DNA of 12,171 bases from JASHVB01 sp049522565 (GTDB lineage Bacteria; Pseudomonadota; Alphaproteobacteria; Acetobacterales; Acetobacteraceae): assembly GCA_049522565.1 (NCBI GenBank), contig JBEKNT010000400.1, positions 1-12,171 of the forward strand, in the 5' to 3' direction. A program made the position numbers and the translations under genes. Below the pieces are notes generated by a model that was given only the letters and a program-made list of their open reading frames with translations, was not told where the DNA came from and did not search any database. This document shows, one piece after another, positions 1-6,538 of the stretch. Position 1 is the first letter of the stretch; the number at the start of each line of letters is the position of its first letter.

Positions 1-140
1 CTCTTGTCTCCTGGCAACCGCCCGAGCGGGCGCGCATCGGCGAACGCCGCGCGGAACGCCTCCTGCCCAAGCCGAGGCCGCGCGGACACGTTGCGTATGC
101 GGCCTTTCGCTGAGCGAACGGTGAATGTGATCTTCGGCAT
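1..140 (-). CDS. Unknown small protein, 3' end beyond the window
   Basis: An open frame starts at an ATG (138-140) and runs off the window edge without a stop, giving 46 visible residues beginning MPKITFTVRSAKGRIRNVSA. It is basic and shows no domain I recognise. The start is supported by a CAGGAG ribosome-binding sequence that overlaps the stop codon of the preceding gene, and only 4 bases separate the two genes. The pair is therefore probably one transcription unit. Function unknown. The tight spacing would suit a two-gene module such as toxin-antitoxin, but nothing in either sequence shows that. Because the frame is short and truncated, its reality rests mainly on the ribosome-binding site and spacing. 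Confidence 0.45.
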   Translation of the reverse strand, partial: MPKITFTVRSAKGRIRNVSARPRLGQEAFRAAFADARPLGRLPGDK

Positions 141-144
141 GCGA

Positions 145-549
145 TCACTCCTGTTCCGAGAACTTATTGACGAAATAGAGATCGCCGTCGAACTCAATGG
201 CGATGACGCCCTGGTTGGTTTCTCGGCCCATGCGTTTGACGAATCCGACCAGTTCCTTGCGGTGTTCCAGGAATCGGTCAGGGATGATGTACGAGTACAC
301 GACACGAGGTTGTTCCCGGATCAGTTCCGAAGTCTCCTCGTTGAGCCAGGCCCCGTCGACTGGTGGCATGGCCGTCGCACCGCCCCCGATCTTGGACAAT
401 AGGGCGAGAGCCTCTTCCACCCACGGCTCTTGCGGAACTGACATGCCATTTCGATCCTTGTTCGGCACGTAGACGCTGAACCGCTCGCCGTGGACAGGCT
501 CGGCTTCGAACAAGGCGGCGATATCGATTTCGATCCCCGGGTCGTCCAT
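145..549 (-). CDS. Uncharacterised 134-residue acidic protein
   Basis: This frame encodes 134 residues, starting MDDPGIEIDIAALFEAEP and ending FVNKFSEQE. The protein is acidic and looks soluble: no signal peptide or membrane segment. It has a glycine-rich turn (GGGATAMPP, near residues 55-63) and a C-terminal stretch of alternating hydrophobic and polar residues (VIAIEFDGDLYFV) that looks like beta strands. I do not recognise the family. No strong Shine-Dalgarno sequence precedes the ATG at 547-549. Its codon use is visibly less GC-extreme than the metabolic genes to the right, and it sits on the 3' side of a tRNA gene, so acquisition by transfer is plausible. It is followed after 4 bases by a second small unknown gene and was probably co-transcribed with it. 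Confidence 0.65.
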   Translation of the reverse strand: MDDPGIEIDIAALFEAEPVHGERFSVYVPNKDRNGMSVPQEPWVEEALALLSKIGGGATAMPPVDGAWLNEETSELIREQPRVVYSYIIPDRFLEHRKELVGFVKRMGRETNQGVIAIEFDGDLYFVNKFSEQE

Positions 550-832
550 GCACCAACAAGTGGACTTTCATGGCAGAAAGTCAAGGCCGCTGCCGCTTGG
601 CGCTCGGGGGCAGCCGTTCCGGAGCTGGCAGATTGAGAAGCGTTGCCGAATTTTACCGTTCGTTGGATCGACCAACCGCCGCTTTCGACCGACAGCGGCA
701 CGGCTGATGCGGTGACCACGCTCCCGGTGAGAGCGCGATCTTGGCTGGTTGCATTTGAGATCCAACCTGGGCCGAATTCGAATCCAGCCAGGGGTATGTC
801 AGCAAGGTATTGATAAATATTGGTAAATTAGG
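550..832. other. Gene-free stretch between unknown gene and tRNA-Gln
   Basis: No convincing coding frame was seen on either strand; the frames here are short and lack ribosome-binding sites. The stretch becomes AT-richer near 805-832, next to the tRNA 3' end. At 777-790 the plus strand reads TTCGAATCCAGCCA. Its first 11 bases equal part of the T-arm and acceptor junction of the neighbouring tRNA-Gln, in the opposite orientation, and its last three match the tRNA CCA end. No T-run terminator is obvious after the tRNA. Confidence 0.5.
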
Positions 833-906
833 TGGCTGGGGGACCTGGATTCGAACCAAGGCTGCCCGGGTCAGAGCCGGGAGTTCTACCGCTAAACTAT
901 CCCCCA
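833..906 (-). tRNA. tRNA-Gln, anticodon CUG
   Basis: The minus strand folds into a complete 74-nt tRNA cloverleaf. The acceptor strand TGGGGGA pairs with TCCCCCA, followed by discriminator G and an encoded CCA. A short D arm carries AGCGGTAG. The anticodon stem CCCGG/CCGGG closes the seven-base loop CTCTGAC, whose anticodon CTG reads the glutamine codon CAG. The T arm is CTTGG-TTCGAAT-CCAGG. The U-G first acceptor base and the anticodon agree with glutamine identity. It lies 58 bases after the stop codon of the SYLF-domain gene on the same strand. Its 3' end faces the uncharacterised genes at the left edge, the side on which integrative elements usually insert. Confidence 0.96.
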
Positions 907-964
907 ACAGCGCAGGCGCCCGCCGGATAGCACGGGCGCCTGCCGCCAGCAACCAATTGCTCCG

Positions 965-1645
965 TCAGCCGATCGATCCAAGCTCCCGCCGCAGCGCCGC
1001 CGCGCGCGGAAAGTCGAGGCGTCCGAACAGGATGTCCCGCGTCGTGATCGGCCGCCCATACCACGCCGAGTCGTCATTCGGCTCCTGGCGGATGATCGAG
1101 CCGTCGATGGTCAGCCCGCCATAGACGCCGGTGGAGGAGGACCACACGATGATGTCGGGCGGCGTCGGGCCACTGATTGCCGCCTCCACCCCGGAGCCGA
1201 GCGTCGCAACCGCGATCCCCGCCTGCGCGCCGATCTTGAAATGGTCATGCAGCAGTCCGTCCAGCCCCTTCTGCGTCATGACCAGCAGAACCAGCTCCGA
1301 TTGCTCCAGGCCGGCCTGCAACCCGAACGAGGCGGCGCCGATCGCATAGAACGCCGGATTGCTCCAGGTGCCGTCGCGGGCTTGCAGCATCAGGACGCCG
1401 TTGCCGCCTTCGCCGCCGACCATGAAGCCGCCCTTGATCAGCCTCGGCACGATCAAAACCGCCCGGGCCTGATGCATCGCGTGCGCTGCGGTGCCGAACG
1501 CCTTGTCGTGCCGCAGGTCGGCGAGCGTCTTGCGCGCGCCGTCGATTGTCACCTGCGTGCCCGACCGGGCGTGGGCCGCGGGGGCGGCGAGCAAGGTTAT
1601 GGCCAGGACGACGGCGGCCAGCAGTCGCGTGAGAGTCAGCAGCAT
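965..1645 (-). CDS. Exported SYLF (Ysc84/DUF500) domain lipid-binding protein
   Basis: A 226-residue protein. Residues 1 to about 26 form a Sec-type signal peptide (LLTLTRLLAAVVLAITLLAA, then an APAAHA cleavage-like site), so it probably acts in the periplasm or at the envelope. The rest matches the SYLF/Ysc84 pattern: an alpha-helical start, then a motif-rich core with AVLIVPRLIKGGFMVGGEGGNGVLM style sequence (about residues 62-86), QSELVLLVMTQKGLDGLL, the IGAQAGIAV segment, and a C-terminal GVYGGLTIDGSII stretch. Family members bind phospholipids; the bacterial role is poorly defined. The ATG at 1643-1645 is preceded by a good ribosome-binding sequence (GGAGGG, about 5 bases away). It stands alone, with tRNA-Gln downstream and a 254-base gap to the rhamnose operon upstream. 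Confidence 0.9.
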   Translation of the reverse strand: MLLTLTRLLAAVVLAITLLAAPAAHARSGTQVTIDGARKTLADLRHDKAFGTAAHAMHQARAVLIVPRLIKGGFMVGGEGGNGVLMLQARDGTWSNPAFYAIGAASFGLQAGLEQSELVLLVMTQKGLDGLLHDHFKIGAQAGIAVATLGSGVEAAISGPTPPDIIVWSSSTGVYGGLTIDGSIIRQEPNDDSAWYGRPITTRDILFGRLDFPRAAALRRELGSIG

Positions 1646-1899
1646 TGTGCCCTCCAGGGTTTTCCAGGGGCACCATGCACCGAAGCTGACGTCCGCGAAG
1701 GCGCAACAACACGGTTGTGACGAGGATCACGCACTCGTACACCGCGCCCACGTCGTGGCAGAGGTCGAGGCGCGCAGCGACGCGGGCGAGAGTGCCGCGG
1801 TACGCGGGTTGCGGGTGCCGCGGGGCGACCCGATTGCCCTCGGCGCTCTCGCGCCCCCGTCGATCCGCGGCGCGGCGCAACCCCGCGCAGCGGGCGAGG

Positions 1900-2805
1900 T
1901 CATTCCGCGGCGAAGATCGCGTCGATCGTCCGCGCCAGGCTGGGCTGCCAGTCCGGCAGCCGCACCCCGAACACCGCCGCCAGCCTGGTGCAATTCAACC
2001 GCGAGTCGGCGGGACGCTTCGCCGGGGTGGGCCAGTCGGCGGTGGCGATCGGATCGACGCGGGGCACCGGGGCGCCGTGGCGGGCCGCCTCGGCGAACGT
2101 CGCGCACGCCAGCCCGTGCCAGGTCGTCCACCCGGTGCCGGCGGCATGGAACACGCCGGCATAGCTGTCCTGCCAGCCGGTCTCGGCGATGCGGGCGGCA
2201 ATCGCCAGGATCGCCGTTGCGAGGTCCGCGGCGGTGGTAGGGCAGCCTTTCTGGTCGGCCACCACGGTCAGCCGGTCGCGCGTCTTGCCCAGCGTCAGCA
2301 TGGTGCGCACGAAGTTGCGGCCGGTCGGCGCGTACACCCAGGAGGTGCGCAGCACCACGGCGCGCGGGCACGCGTTCAGCACCGCTTGCTCCCCGGCGAG
2401 TTTGCTCGCGCCGTAGACGCCTTGCGGCGCAACCGGGTCGGTCTCGACATACGGCTCGCCCTTGGCGCCATCGAACACATAGTCGGTCGAGATGTGGATC
2501 AGCGGAATGCCGGCAGCCGCGCACAGCCGCGCCAGCTCCGCCGGACCGTCGCGGTTGGCACGATACGCCGCGACCACGTTCTGCTCCGCTGCATCCACCG
2601 CGGTATAGGCGGCGGCGTTCACCACCAGCCATGGATTGGCCTGGTGGAAGGCGGCGCCGATGCTCTCCGGCCGGTCGAAATCGAAGTCCGGACGGCCGAG
2701 GCGGCAAATCGGCACGGTGGCCGCCGCGGCCAGGGCGGTGGCGAGTTGGCCGGTGCCGCCGGTCACCAGGATTGGTTGCACTGCCAGCGTCGATGGCGCC
2801 GCCAT
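1900..2805 (-). CDS. rfbD: dTDP-4-dehydrorhamnose reductase (RmlD)
   Basis: Last step of dTDP-L-rhamnose synthesis: NAD(P)H reduction of dTDP-4-keto-L-rhamnose in the cytoplasm. With the start used here the protein has 301 residues, usual for the family. Visible motifs are the nucleotide-binding turn TGGTGQLA (15-22), STDYVFDG (106-113), the catalytic YGASK (Tyr131, Lys135), RTSWVY (153-158), and the C-terminal RPADSRLN (264-271) typical of RmlD. The frame is open upstream to 2853, but the extra 16 residues (MLGIPPSLMRMGGRPV) lie outside the Rossmann fold and run toward a palindromic repeat. The ATG at 2803-2805 has GGAAG about 8 bases upstream, so I chose it. Last gene of the rfbBACD order; an untranslated gap of about 117 bases separates it from rfbC. 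Confidence 0.95.
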   Translation of the reverse strand: MAAPSTLAVQPILVTGGTGQLATALAAAATVPICRLGRPDFDFDRPESIGAAFHQANPWLVVNAAAYTAVDAAEQNVVAAYRANRDGPAELARLCAAAGIPLIHISTDYVFDGAKGEPYVETDPVAPQGVYGASKLAGEQAVLNACPRAVVLRTSWVYAPTGRNFVRTMLTLGKTRDRLTVVADQKGCPTTAADLATAILAIAARIAETGWQDSYAGVFHAAGTGWTTWHGLACATFAEAARHGAPVPRVDPIATADWPTPAKRPADSRLNCTRLAAVFGVRLPDWQPSLARTIDAIFAAE

Positions 2806-2857
2806 CACCGGTCTTCCACCCATGCGCATGAGGCTAGGCGGGATGCCAAGCAAGGCA

Positions 2858-2884
2858 CTCCCCCTCCCGCAAGGGGAGGGGGAG
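2858..2884. repeat. G/C-rich palindrome between rfbC and rfbD
   Basis: Perfect 11-bp arms CTCCCCCTCCC (2858-2868) and GGGAGGGGGAG (2874-2884) enclose a 5-base loop. The same core recurs at 5600-5660 and 12073-12106, so this is one member of a dispersed intergenic family. In the rfbC-rfbD mRNA it would form a very stable hairpin. It lacks a following U-run on the minus strand, so it may stabilise or process the transcript, or partly reduce rfbD expression, rather than terminate it. Confidence 0.8.
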
Positions 2885-2922
2885 CGGAGGACTGCACTGC
2901 GGACATCGACCGCGTCGCCATC

Positions 2923-3480
2923 TCAGACCGAGAACCAGTCCGGACAGTCGGCCAGGCGGGGCAGGACCAGGTCCTTGTCGGACAGCAGCGCCTCGCTCGC
3001 CGGGATCGGCCAGGGGATCGCCAGCGCCGGATCGTCCCAGATCACCCCGCGCTCGGCCGCCTTCTCGTAGGGCGCGGTGACCTTGTAGATCACCTCGGTG
3101 TCCGGCTGGAGCACGCAGTAGCCGTGCAGGAAGCCGACCGGCACCCAGAGCTGCTGCCAGTTCTCCGCGCTCAGCACCGCCCCGACATGCCGGCCATAGG
3201 TCGGCGAGCCGCGCCGCACGTCCACCGCCACGTCCCAGATCGAGCCGCGCACCACCCGCACCAGCTTGCCCTGAGCGTTCGGCCCGATCTGGAGGTGCAA
3301 CCCGCGCAGCACGCCGCGCTCGGTGGATCGGGCGTGGTTGTCCTGCACGAACGGGCCGGGAATGCCGGCGGCGGTGAAGCGTGCAGCGTTCCAGGTCTCG
3401 GAAAAGAAGCCCCGCGGGTCGAGGAAGCGCGGCGGGGTCAGCAGCAGCACATCGGGAATGGCCAGGCGTTCGACGATCAC
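2923..3480 (-). CDS. rfbC: dTDP-4-dehydrorhamnose 3,5-epimerase (RmlC)
   Basis: Epimerises C3 and C5 of dTDP-4-keto-6-deoxyglucose, the third step to dTDP-L-rhamnose. The protein has 185 residues, the usual length for this cupin-fold enzyme. Family residues are in place: the RGFFSETW segment (23-30), GVLRGLHLQ with His62 (the catalytic base in characterised RmlC), VPVGFLHGY (113-121), and Tyr132 in EVIYKVTAPY (the proposed acid). The start is a GTG at 3478-3480 that overlaps the rfbA stop as GTGA; an AGGGGGAG ribosome-binding sequence lies just upstream inside rfbA. The frame remains open far upstream, but that is an antisense-type artefact of GC bias running through rfbA. Translation is probably coupled to rfbA. 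Confidence 0.95.
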   Translation of the reverse strand: MIVERLAIPDVLLLTPPRFLDPRGFFSETWNAARFTAAGIPGPFVQDNHARSTERGVLRGLHLQIGPNAQGKLVRVVRGSIWDVAVDVRRGSPTYGRHVGAVLSAENWQQLWVPVGFLHGYCVLQPDTEVIYKVTAPYEKAAERGVIWDDPALAIPWPIPASEALLSDKDLVLPRLADCPDWFSV

Positions 3481-4352
3481 GAAAGCTCCCCCTCGGCCAG
3501 TTCCAGCAGCACCCGGCCCAGATCGGTCTTGCCCAGCCTGCGTGCCTGGACGCGCAGGGCGTCGGCGTCGATGAAGCCCATGCGAAACGCCACCTCCTCC
3601 GGGCAGCCGACCAGCATGCCGGTGCGCGACTGGATGGTTTGCACGAAGGTGGCGGCCTGCAACAGGCTGTCGGGCGTTCCGGCATCCAGCCACGCGCAGC
3701 CGCGCGACAGCTTCTCCACGTGCAGGTTGCCGGCGTGCAGATACAGCAGATTGAGGTCGGTGATCTCCAGCTCGCCGCGCGCCGAGGGGCGAATCGTGCG
3801 GGCCAGATCGCTGACCTGGCGATCGTAGAAATACAGCCCGGTCACCGCCCAGTTGGAGGTTGGCGCCGAGGGCTTTTCCACCAGTTCCACCGGCCGGCCG
3901 GCCGCGTCGAAACTGACCACGCCATAGCGTTCCGGGTCGCGCACCTGATAGGCGAAGACCGTCGCCCCCACCGGCCTCGCCGCGGCGGCGCGCAGGGTAG
4001 CGGACAGGTGGTCGCCGTGGATCAGGTTGTCGCCCAGCGCCAGCGCGCAGGCCTCGCCGGCGAGCCAGTCGCGGCCGATCAGGAACGCCTGGGCGATGCC
4101 GTCCGGACTGGGTTGCACGGCGTAGGCGATGCGCATGCCGAGGCGCCCGCCGTCGCCCAGCAGCCGGCGGAACTGCGGCAGGTCCTCCGGCGTGGAGATC
4201 ACCAGCACGTCGCGGATCCCCGCCAGCATCAGCGTGGACAGCGGGTAGTAGACCATCGGCTTGTCGTACACCGGCAGAAGCTGCTTCGACGCTGCCAGGG
4301 TCATCGGGTGCAGCCGCGTTCCGGAGCCTCCGGCGAGCAGGATGCCTTTCAT
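3477..4352 (-). CDS. rfbA: Glucose-1-phosphate thymidylyltransferase (RmlA)
   Basis: Makes dTDP-glucose from glucose-1-phosphate and dTTP, the committed step of the rhamnose pathway and usually the point of feedback inhibition by dTDP-rhamnose. A 291-residue protein of family length. The N-terminal nucleotidyltransferase signature LAGGSGTRLHPMT (6-18) is followed by SKQLLPVYDKPM (22-33), the metal-binding LGDN (107-110), VEKPS (near residue 160) and the AWLDAGTPDSLL segment, all characteristic of RmlA. The ATG at 4350-4352 overlaps the rfbB stop as ATGA and is preceded by GGAGG with a 7-base spacing. Its own stop overlaps the rfbC GTG start. These overlaps point to translational coupling across rfbB-A-C. 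Confidence 0.96.
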   Translation of the reverse strand: MKGILLAGGSGTRLHPMTLAASKQLLPVYDKPMVYYPLSTLMLAGIRDVLVISTPEDLPQFRRLLGDGGRLGMRIAYAVQPSPDGIAQAFLIGRDWLAGEACALALGDNLIHGDHLSATLRAAAARPVGATVFAYQVRDPERYGVVSFDAAGRPVELVEKPSAPTSNWAVTGLYFYDRQVSDLARTIRPSARGELEITDLNLLYLHAGNLHVEKLSRGCAWLDAGTPDSLLQAATFVQTIQSRTGMLVGCPEEVAFRMGFIDADALRVQARRLGKTDLGRVLLELAEGELS

Positions 4353-5434
4353 GGGACGGCCTCCAGAGGGGGCGTTTCCAGGGGCTGGATGCCCAGGCGC
4401 TGGCCGGCATAGCGCCCGCCGCGCACGCCTTCCCACCAGGCGCGATTGGCCAGGTACCAGTCGACGGTGCGCTCCAGGCCGGCCTCGAAGTCGTGCGGCG
4501 CCCGCCAGCCGAGCGCGTTTTCGGTGCGCGCGGGGTCGATCTCGTAGCGGAAGTCGTGGCCGGGCCGGTCGGTGACGAAGCGGATCAGGCGGCTGCGGGG
4601 GCCGGCCGGGTCGGGGGCGCGGCGGTCCAGGCAGGCGCAGATCGCGCGCACCACCTCCAGGTTGCTGCGCGGCTGGCGCGCGCCGATCGCGTAGGTGGCG
4701 CCGGGCTGGCCGTGCTGCACCACGCGGACCAGGGCTTCCGCGTGATCCTCGACGAACAGCCAGTCGCGGCAGTTGGAGCCGTCGCCGTAGACCGGCAGCT
4801 CCTTGCCCTCCAGCGCGTTCAGGGTGACCAGGGGGATCAGCTTCTCGGGAAACTGCCACGGGCCGTAGTTGTTGCAGGTGTTGCTGACGATGACCGGCAG
4901 CCCATAGGTGTGCTGCCAGGCCCGCACCAGGTGATCCGAGGCGGCCTTGCTGGCGGCGTAGGGGCTGCGCGGATCGTACGCGGTGGTCTCGCAGAACGGC
5001 GGATCGTCCGGGCCGAGCGCGCCGAACACCTCGTCGGTGGAGATATGGTGGAAGCGGAACGCCGCGCGCCGGGCCGCGTCCAGCGTGGCGTAATGCGCCC
5101 GCGCCGCTTCCAGCAGGATGAAGGTGCCGACCACGTTGGTCTGCACGAAGGCCGCCGGACCGTCGATCGAGCGGTCCACGTGGCTTTCCGCCGCCAGGTG
5201 CATGACGGCGTCGGGCTGATGGGTGGCGAAGACCTCGCCCATGGCTGCCATGTCGGCGATATCCGCGCGGACCAGCACGTGCCGGTTGTGGTGGCGGGCT
5301 TCCTCGAGGGCCTCCTCCGAGGCGGCGTAGGTCATCTTGTCAACGTTTATGACCACGTGATCGGTGCGGCGCAGCAGGTGGCGCACCACGGCGGAGCCGA
5401 TAAATCCACAACCACCGGTCAGCAGTATCTTCAT
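4349..5434 (-). CDS. rfbB: dTDP-glucose 4,6-dehydratase (RmlB)
   Basis: Second step of dTDP-rhamnose synthesis: NAD-dependent dehydration of dTDP-glucose to the 4-keto-6-deoxy sugar. A 361-residue extended SDR enzyme. It shows the NAD-binding turn TGGCGFIGS (6-14), HLAAESHVDRSI (79-90), the ISTDEVFG motif with the TDE catalytic group (133-135), YAASK (Tyr159, Lys163), and NNYGPWQFPEKLIP (188-201), all diagnostic of RmlB. The start ATG (5432-5434) has AAGGAG about 11 bases upstream. First gene of the operon; about 247 bases separate it from crcB upstream, including a terminator-like palindrome, so transcription probably begins in this gap, although I could not pick out a clear promoter. Confidence 0.96.
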   Translation of the reverse strand: MKILLTGGCGFIGSAVVRHLLRRTDHVVINVDKMTYAASEEALEEARHHNRHVLVRADIADMAAMGEVFATHQPDAVMHLAAESHVDRSIDGPAAFVQTNVVGTFILLEAARAHYATLDAARRAAFRFHHISTDEVFGALGPDDPPFCETTAYDPRSPYAASKAASDHLVRAWQHTYGLPVIVSNTCNNYGPWQFPEKLIPLVTLNALEGKELPVYGDGSNCRDWLFVEDHAEALVRVVQHGQPGATYAIGARQPRSNLEVVRAICACLDRRAPDPAGPRSRLIRFVTDRPGHDFRYEIDPARTENALGWRAPHDFEAGLERTVDWYLANRAWWEGVRGGRYAGQRLGIQPLETPPLEAVP

Positions 5435-5599
5435 CGTTTCGCCTGCTCCTTACGATGCCCGGCGGCTGGGAATCTCCGCGGACCGTGCCACACCGTCTCA
5501 TTCCGGTTGGCACCGGCTTCCCGCTTTATGCCGCATCGCACCCGCCCGATGGAAGTGTGCGGTGTGGGAGGGGGTGGGTCTGGAGAGAAAAAGAAAGGG

Positions 5600-5660
5600 A
5601 CTCCCCCTCCCCCCAACCTTGATCCGCTTCGCGGCTCAAGCCCGCAAGGGGAGGGGGAGT
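5600..5660 (-). terminator. Terminator-like G/C-rich palindrome between crcB and rfbB
   Basis: Perfect 13-bp arms ACTCCCCCTCCCC (5600-5612) and GGGGAGGGGGAGT (5648-5660) flank a second nested stem, CTTGA-t-CCGC-TTC-GCGG-c-TCAAG (5618-5640). On the minus strand, downstream of crcB, the hairpin is followed by the pyrimidine tract CCCTTTCTTTTTCTCTC, so it could end crcB transcription. The plus-strand side also carries a CT-rich tract, so it may act in both directions. The core is shared with the palindromes at 2858-2884 and 12073-12106. That marks it as a dispersed repeat that may also serve as a terminator. Confidence 0.6.
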
Positions 5661-5681
5661 CTCTCTCTTTCTCTTTCTCCT

Positions 5682-6059
5682 TCACCCGTGGCCCAGCAGC
5701 GTGCCGAGCCATACCCCTAGCAGGCACAGCACGACGGAGCCGACGATGTAGCCACCGGCCCATAGGAGTTCGCCGGATTGCAGCAATTCCAGGGTTTGCA
5801 GGCTGAACGAGGAAAAGGTGGTGAAGCCGCCGCAGATCCCGACCATGACGAAGATGCGGATGTCGGGGGGCACGCTGACCGCGCCTCGGCTGCTGGTCAG
5901 GGCGCCGAACAAGCCGATGACGAAGGAGCCGCCGACGTTGATGAGCAAGGTGCCCCAGGGGAATTGCGGGCCGGTGAGGGCGGCCACGGCGGCGGCCAGC
6001 CAGAACCGCGCCATGCTGCCGAGGGCTCCGCCCAGCGCTACCCAGAACCAGGTCGCCAC
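5682..6059 (-). CDS. crcB: Fluoride ion channel CrcB/Fluc
   Basis: A small inner-membrane protein of the Fluc family, which works as a dual-topology dimer that lets fluoride leave the cell. It has 125 residues, usual length, with four hydrophobic segments (about 3-28, 35-55, 68-92, 100-122). Family signatures are GGALGSMAR (10-18), the conserved Asn41 in LLINVGGSF, and GICGGFTTFSSFS (74-86), which carries the pore-lining Phe/Thr residues. The start is a GTG (6057-6059) with a strong AGGAGG four bases away. No fluoride riboswitch consensus was seen in the bases upstream. It is divergent from rlmB and is followed by a terminator-like palindrome, so it is probably monocistronic. Confidence 0.95.
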   Translation of the reverse strand: MATWFWVALGGALGSMARFWLAAAVAALTGPQFPWGTLLINVGGSFVIGLFGALTSSRGAVSVPPDIRIFVMVGICGGFTTFSSFSLQTLELLQSGELLWAGGYIVGSVVLCLLGVWLGTLLGHG

Positions 6060-6094
6060 CAGTCCTCCTGTCGTGTTCCGACCGCCCTGACCCG

Positions 6095-6158
6095 GTCATT
6101 GCGAGCAACGCGGCGGTGGCCGGGTCATGCTCGGCCACCGCACGGTGCTCGCAATGAC
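6095..6158. repeat. 64-bp two-part palindrome (REP-like)
   Basis: Outer arms GTCATTGCGAGCA (6095-6107) and TGCTCGCAATGAC (6146-6158) are perfect 13-bp inverted repeats. Inner arms GCGGTGGCCG (6113-6122) and CGGCCACCGC (6132-6141) are perfect 10-bp inverted repeats around a 9-base loop. The GTCATTGCGAGC core resembles palindromic intergenic repeats widely scattered in bacterial genomes, which suggests a non-autonomous mobile palindrome rather than a locus-specific regulator. It lies 36 bases upstream of the crcB start. Confidence 0.85.
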
Positions 6159-6340
6159 TGCGGCTCCGGCGGTGGTGGGTTCCGGTTGGAAGTCGCCCCC
6201 GGGTCGCAGACGACACCGGGCGGGATTAGCGGAACTGCCGCGAAGCGTCACCCCTTGGCGCGAGGGGTTGGAACGCCGATGGCGCAAACGGCAGGTCCGG
6301 CGCGGGATTTGCCCGCGCGGGGGTGGCGCGGTGGCGCGGC

Positions 6341-6444
6341 CTGGGGCGCGCGGGAGGGCGACCGCCGTGCGGCCAAAGGAGCCCGGCCCATCCTGGGGCG
6401 CGCGGGAGGGCGACCGCCGTGCGGCCAAAGGAGCCCGGCCCATC
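6341..6444. repeat. Exact 52-bp tandem duplication
   Basis: Two adjoining identical 52-bp units (6341-6392 and 6393-6444) begin CTGGGGCGCGCGGGAGGGCG and end GGAGCCCGGCCCATC. The length is not a multiple of three, and the translated frame changes between copies, which argues against coding. There are no spacers between copies, so it is not a CRISPR. The identity suggests a recent duplication or slippage in a GC-rich intergenic repeat. Confidence 0.9.
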
Positions 6445-6538
6445 CAGGCTCGCTCCCACCGGCCCCACCCCTCGCAACGGCGCGTGCTCCACCCCGCCCG
6501 ACTGTGCAGCACCCTCCCGCGCGGCTATAGGGTGAGAA

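Larger units (their letters stand above)
6060..6538. other. Divergent crcB-rlmB intergenic region rich in repeats
   Basis: These 479 bases carry no believable gene. The open frames on both strands are proline/arginine-rich artefacts, and they change frame across a 52-bp tandem duplication. From left to right it holds a 64-bp palindrome (6095-6158), a small perfect hairpin GCGCGGG-ATTTG-CCCGCGC (6300-6318), the exact tandem duplication (6341-6444), and a TATAGG hexamer at 6526-6531 placed just before the rlmB start. The promoters for crcB and rlmB must lie here. Confidence 0.7.

Noticed and set aside
278..571. 97-residue minus-strand frame beginning MKVHLLVHGR
   Set aside because: Overlaps the 134-residue gene in another frame; after the first residues it becomes Arg-rich shadow sequence, and no ribosome-binding site supports it.
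1792..1823. Direct repeat GTGCCGCGG (1792-1800 and 1815-1823) near the end of rfbD
   Set aside because: Only 9 bases in very GC-rich DNA; expected by chance and without flanking structure.
1717..3828. 703-residue plus-strand open frame
   Set aside because: Arg/Ala/Gly-rich antisense shadow of rfbD, rfbC and part of rfbA; no motifs, no ribosome-binding site, produced by GC-biased codons on the other strand.
6060..6300. Fluoride riboswitch upstream of crcB
   Set aside because: I looked for the conserved crcB-motif sequence on the minus strand and found only a REP-like palindrome and unrelated GC-rich hairpins.
6341..6444. CRISPR array
   Set aside because: Only two units, directly adjoining with no spacers, and no cas genes in the window.
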